Of a DNA stretch of 32,388 nt, positions 30,069-32,388 are shown piece by piece. A program made the position numbers and the translations under genes. The stretch covers positions 1-32,388 of the forward strand of contig NZ_JYJG01000290.1 of assembly GCF_000955955.1 (NCBI RefSeq). Reading direction: 5' to 3'. Every line of letters begins with the position of its first letter. Positions within the stretch are counted from its first letter, which is position 1. The notes below the pieces were generated by a model. The model was not told the DNA's origin and did no database searches. It was given only the letters and a program-made list of their open reading frames with translations. The DNA is from Lentzea aerocolonigenes. GTDB lineage: Bacteria; Actinomycetota; Actinomycetes; Mycobacteriales; Pseudonocardiaceae.

Positions 30069-30083
30069 CTTACTTTTCGTAAG
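30069..30083. promoter_or_regulatory. CTTAC-N5-GTAAG operator between NmrA and HxlR genes
   Basis: CTTAC (30069-30073) and GTAAG (30079-30083) form a perfect inverted repeat. A further GTAAG occurs at 30097-30101 in the HxlR -10 region. HxlR-type regulators often sit on such short dyads between themselves and the gene they control. Confidence 0.55.
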
Positions 30084-30109
30084 GACGTACCTCTGGGTAA
30101 GCTCCGGAG

Positions 30110-30511
30110 GTGGCAGTCGGAGTTCAGTTCACGCGGTCCGAGTCGACGGAGCGGTATGAGGTGTTTCACACCAACTGCCCCGCGCGCGAGATGGTCGACC
30201 ACGTCACCAGCCGGTGGGGCATCTGGGTGTTGATCTCGCTGCAGGCCAACGACCTCAGGTTCTTCGAGCTGCGCGAGAGCATCCGCGGCATCAGCGAGAA
30301 GATGCTCTCCCAGACGCTGCGCGGCCTCGTCGAGGACGGCCTGATCTGGCGCCGAGTGGAGCCGACGACCCCGCCCCAGGTCACCTACGGGTTGACCGAG
30401 TTCGGGCGGGACGTCGGCGAGCCGCTCGCCGACCTCTTCGGGCGGATCACCCGGAAGCTGTCCGCGGACTTGGAAACCGCCCTACCCGAGTTTCAGCCGC
30501 GAGGCGATTAG
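30110..30511 (+). CDS. HxlR family transcriptional regulator
   Basis: A 133-residue MarR-like winged-helix protein of the HxlR/DUF24 family. Cys23 in the TNCPARE motif is the conserved redox/electrophile sensor. WGIWVLISLQANDLRFFELRESIRGISEKMLSQTLRGLVEDGLI is the winged helix-turn-helix, and VTYGLTEFGRDV the wing. It likely senses quinones or aldehydes through Cys23 and controls the divergent NmrA-like gene. GTG at 30110 follows TAAGCT by 6 nt, so it appears leaderless. Its 3' end overlaps the membrane protein gene on the other strand by 30 nt. Confidence 0.92.
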   Translation: MAVGVQFTRSESTERYEVFHTNCPAREMVDHVTSRWGIWVLISLQANDLRFFELRESIRGISEKMLSQTLRGLVEDGLIWRRVEPTTPPQVTYGLTEFGRDVGEPLADLFGRITRKLSADLETALPEFQPRGD

Positions 30512-31597
30512 CTGCATCTCCGGCCGGTGGATCACCATGTCCCCGACCGTCCACAGCACCGCCAGCAGCACCGCCGTGACCGCTGCCGACGAGAACGAGA
30601 TCGGCGGCCCCCACAGGTACTCCTGCTGGAACCAGATGCCGACGTACCCGACGGTCGTGACGGCAGCCGAACCCAGCACGGCAGCGGCCGGCGTGGGCAT
30701 CTTGATCAGGTGCGCCGCGTCGATCGCGAGCCCGACGAAGATCAGGAACAGCGGCACCGCGGACTTCGGGAAGTCGATCCCCGCCAGCAACGGCCAGATC
30801 AGGCACCGGTAGGCCACGTAGCCACCCACAACGGCCGTCGCGGCCCACGGCTTGTCGATGGTCCTCCGCGCGATCACCAGGACGATCGCGGCCGCGACCA
30901 GCCCCCAGACCGGGTAGACCCAGTCCGCGATGGGCAGCGCGAAGTGCACGACGGCTTCCCTGCCGACCGGGACGCCCATCTGGTCGGCGGCGAACTGCAG
31001 CAGGATCGGCTCTGCCTCCGGCTTGCCGCCGTCGTAGGCCTGCAGCGCGCGCACGCCGTACTCCTGGTGCTGGTTGGGGAACCAGACGTTCTCCAGGAAG
31101 AAGAACCACAGCGCGACGAGCCCGAACGTACGGGCGTTGCCCTGCGGGAAGTACTTCATCCAGCCGCGGATCGCGCCGGCCAGCATCACGGCCGTGCCCA
31201 GGTACAGCAGGGCGTGCGAGCCGGACCAGCTGGTGATGTCCAGGCCGTTGATGCGGTGGTTGATGACGTCGATGGGCAGGGCGACCAGGAAGATGCCACA
31301 GCCGATCTGCATCAGCCGGAGCGTCAGCTTGTCGACGCCGTAGCCGGTGAACGTGTGGAAGAGCGTGAGCCCGACCACGATCACCGTGCCGACGGTGTTG
31401 ATCAGGTGGGGAGGCGCCAGGTCGTCCCGCAGCCACTTGAAGTGCCAGGAGACGTCCCAGGACGAGCCCAGCAGCTTGAGCGTCAGGCCCACCAGCCAGA
31501 GCTGGTAGAGCTGCTTGGTGAGCTGTGCCGGTGTGGACCTGCCTGGTGTGCCCCGCTCCCAGTACTGGTCGCGGAAATGCCTTACCCCCTGGATCAT
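30482..31597 (-). CDS. Polytopic membrane protein with duplicated Asp/His motif, unknown function
   Basis: A 371-residue protein with about nine hydrophobic helices. It contains two copies of a D-V-x-x-H-x5-D-x(5-7)-H block: DVSWHFKWLRDDLAPPH (Asp48, His52, Asp58, His64) and DVINHRINGLDITSWSGSH (Asp110, His114, Asp120, His128), each followed shortly by a G-T. Further acid/histidine pairs appear in AIDAAHL (293, 296) and DMVIH (353, 357). The arrangement suggests a metal or heme site in the membrane. I do not recognise a named family. ATG at 31597 is chosen because the frame upstream has no hydrophobic or family-like content. Confidence 0.75.
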   Translation of the reverse strand: MIQGVRHFRDQYWERGTPGRSTPAQLTKQLYQLWLVGLTLKLLGSSWDVSWHFKWLRDDLAPPHLINTVGTVIVVGLTLFHTFTGYGVDKLTLRLMQIGCGIFLVALPIDVINHRINGLDITSWSGSHALLYLGTAVMLAGAIRGWMKYFPQGNARTFGLVALWFFFLENVWFPNQHQEYGVRALQAYDGGKPEAEPILLQFAADQMGVPVGREAVVHFALPIADWVYPVWGLVAAAIVLVIARRTIDKPWAATAVVGGYVAYRCLIWPLLAGIDFPKSAVPLFLIFVGLAIDAAHLIKMPTPAAAVLGSAAVTTVGYVGIWFQQEYLWGPPISFSSAAVTAVLLAVLWTVGDMVIHRPEMQLIASRLKLG

Positions 31598-31618
31598 CCG
31601 AACATCATGAGCGGCGTT

Positions 31619-31644
31619 GGTGGTTCCGGGAAGGCCGAACCACC
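31619..31644. repeat. 8-bp inverted repeat GGTGGTTC-N10-GAACCACC
   Basis: Perfect arms at 31619-31626 and 31637-31644 lie about 20 nt upstream of the membrane protein start (minus strand). It could be an operator. A direct repeat TGAGCGGCGTTG also occurs in this gap at 31608-31619 and 31687-31698. No T-run supports a terminator. Confidence 0.4.
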
Positions 31645-31732
31645 CTGGTTTTACCCTGATGTTTCCAATTCGTGTGCACGATCGGGTGAGCGGCGTTGAT
31701 CTGGCCGGGGTAGCGCGGGAGCATGCCCGACC

Positions 31733-31819
31733 ATGAACAAGAAGATCATCGCTGGGGTGCTCGTGACTGCGCTCATGCTGGCTGTCGTGGCTGCTGTGAT
31801 GAGGGTGTTCATCTCGTAG
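31733..31819 (+). CDS. 28-residue single-helix membrane peptide
   Basis: The frame reads MNKKIIAGVLVTALMLAVVA and continues to a stop at 31817-31819. Two lysines precede a 20-residue hydrophobic helix and a short tail ending VFIS. GGGAG lies 11 nt before the ATG, a loose ribosome site. This could be a small membrane peptide or a chance frame. An overlapping frame on either strand is longer but has no recognisable features. It sits 55 nt before DUF3151. Confidence 0.4.
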   Translation: MNKKIIAGVLVTALMLAVVAAVMRVFIS

Positions 31820-31874
31820 CTCGACCGTTGCCTGCTCGGGGCGGGCATCTCGTTCGCGGTGTTCGTGGGGCACG

Positions 31875-32294
31875 ATGGGCCCCATGGTTGAGAACCTTCT
31901 CGGGCCCGAGCCGACTCGTTTGCCTGATCGGCCTGAGGCTCAGGCCGCTGCTGATGGTGGGACTGATCCCGGCAAGATCGTTCGGGCTTACCCCGACTTT
32001 TCCGAGGCTTGGGCGTTGTTGGCTGAGCGGGCCTTGCACGCTGGGGATCCGGTGGCTGCGTATGCCTACGCTCGCACTGGCTACCACCGCGGGCTCGACC
32101 AGTTGCGTCGGTCCGGGTGGAAGGGGTTTGGGCCCGTGCCTTGGGACCACCGGCCCAACCAGGGGTTTTTGAGGGCGCTCGGTGCGCTGGCGCGGGCTGC
32201 TCGGGAGATCGGGGAGGACGAGGAGTGGGAGCGGTGCTCACAGTTCTTGGCTGACTCTGATCCGAAGGCGCCGGCGGCGTTGGGGCTGGTCTGA
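31875..32294 (+). CDS. DUF3151 family protein
   Basis: A 139-residue soluble protein of the actinobacterial DUF3151 family. Family marks are ENLLGPEPTRLPD at the start, IVRAYPDFSEAWALLAERAL, AYAYARTGYHRGLDQLRRSGWKGFGPVPWDH and the C-terminal DEEWERCSQFLADSDP. The TPR-like helical stretch (FSEAWALLAERALHAGDPVAAYAYARTGYHRGL) suggests a protein-binding role; function unknown. ATG at 31875 or 31884 are both possible, the latter matching the usual family start. The mycobacterial relative lies a few genes from fba, so this belongs to the conserved backbone. Confidence 0.9.
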   Translation: MGPMVENLLGPEPTRLPDRPEAQAAADGGTDPGKIVRAYPDFSEAWALLAERALHAGDPVAAYAYARTGYHRGLDQLRRSGWKGFGPVPWDHRPNQGFLRALGALARAAREIGEDEEWERCSQFLADSDPKAPAALGLV

Positions 32295-32388
32295 TTTCGG
32301 GCCGCCTGGTGGGGGCGCTTTTTCGGGGCGTGTGCGAGCCGCGACTTGGGCTGGTGGTCGGCTTGCGTTGAGCGGGTCTCGTTGCGTG
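32295..32388. other. Non-coding 3' end of the window
   Basis: The last 94 nt follow the DUF3151 stop. I see no gene start, repeat or terminator with a clear stem here. Confidence 0.6.

Noticed and set aside
1..32388. tRNA, rRNA, transposase, integrase or prophage genes
   Set aside because: None seen by eye on either strand; no cloverleaf, CCA end, or IS-type catalytic motif was recognised.

Overview
The window is high-GC, densely packed actinobacterial DNA. Frequent GTG starts, apparent leaderless promoters, F420-type luciferase-like oxidoreductases, a SigE-type ECF sigma factor, EspC/WXG100-like proteins, DUF3151 and DasR-like operators all fit a filamentous actinomycete. The order of core genes fits Pseudonocardiaceae (Lentzea, Saccharothrix or Amycolatopsis-like), but the genus is inference. 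I found no tRNA, rRNA, CRISPR array, transposase or prophage gene.

Backbone: the core genes run clpB 3' end, pyrE, an SpoU/TrmH-type RNA methyltransferase, a GH76-like hydrolase, DedA, fba (class II aldolase), DUF3151. From memory this is close to the Mycobacterium tuberculosis order from Rv0384c down to Rv0360c. Accessory blocks appear to have been inserted between these anchors.

Layout. 1-2 kb: clpB end, an unknown protein, an ArsR/arsenate-reductase-like fusion and a VOC protein. 2-4.4 kb: cytochrome P450, a membrane-anchored unknown protein, and a 58-residue protein ending in a sortase-E-like LAYTG signal with a perfect CRP/GlxR-type palindrome upstream. 4.4-6.9 kb: a short-chain dehydrogenase and a three-gene type VII-like cassette (EspC-like, WXG100-like, acidic-tailed partner). 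6.9-10.3 kb: a LURP/scramblase-like protein, pyrE, DUF2784, the RNA methyltransferase and GH76. 10.3-13.4 kb: a sugar cluster (TIM-barrel isomerase, LacI regulator, PfkB kinase, P-loop kinase). 13.4-15.7 kb: the first DedA, a 104-nt imperfect palindrome and a GlcD-like FAD oxidase. 15.7-20.2 kb: a Tat-exported amidohydrolase, a secreted GH18 chitinase with a DasR-like site, and a TetR/FAD-monooxygenase pair with a 25-bp operator. 20.2-23.3 kb: a GlcNAc operon (ROK kinase, NagA, a small membrane protein, the second DedA) behind a 14-bp perfect DasR-like palindrome. 23.3-28 kb: ECF sigma factor, YciI, a second short-chain dehydrogenase, an aldo/keto reductase, two tandem LLM oxidoreductases and DUF427. 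28-32.4 kb: fba with a strong terminator, an NmrA/HxlR divergent pair, a polytopic membrane protein with duplicated Asp/His motifs, a 28-residue membrane peptide and DUF3151.

How it works together: chitinase, GlcNAc kinase and NagA form a chitin-to-fructose-6-phosphate route, apparently under a DasR-type repressor encoded elsewhere. Several redox enzymes each sit beside their own regulator (TetR, HxlR). Eight of nine convergent gene pairs overlap or lie within 2 nt of each other, leaving no room for intrinsic terminators.
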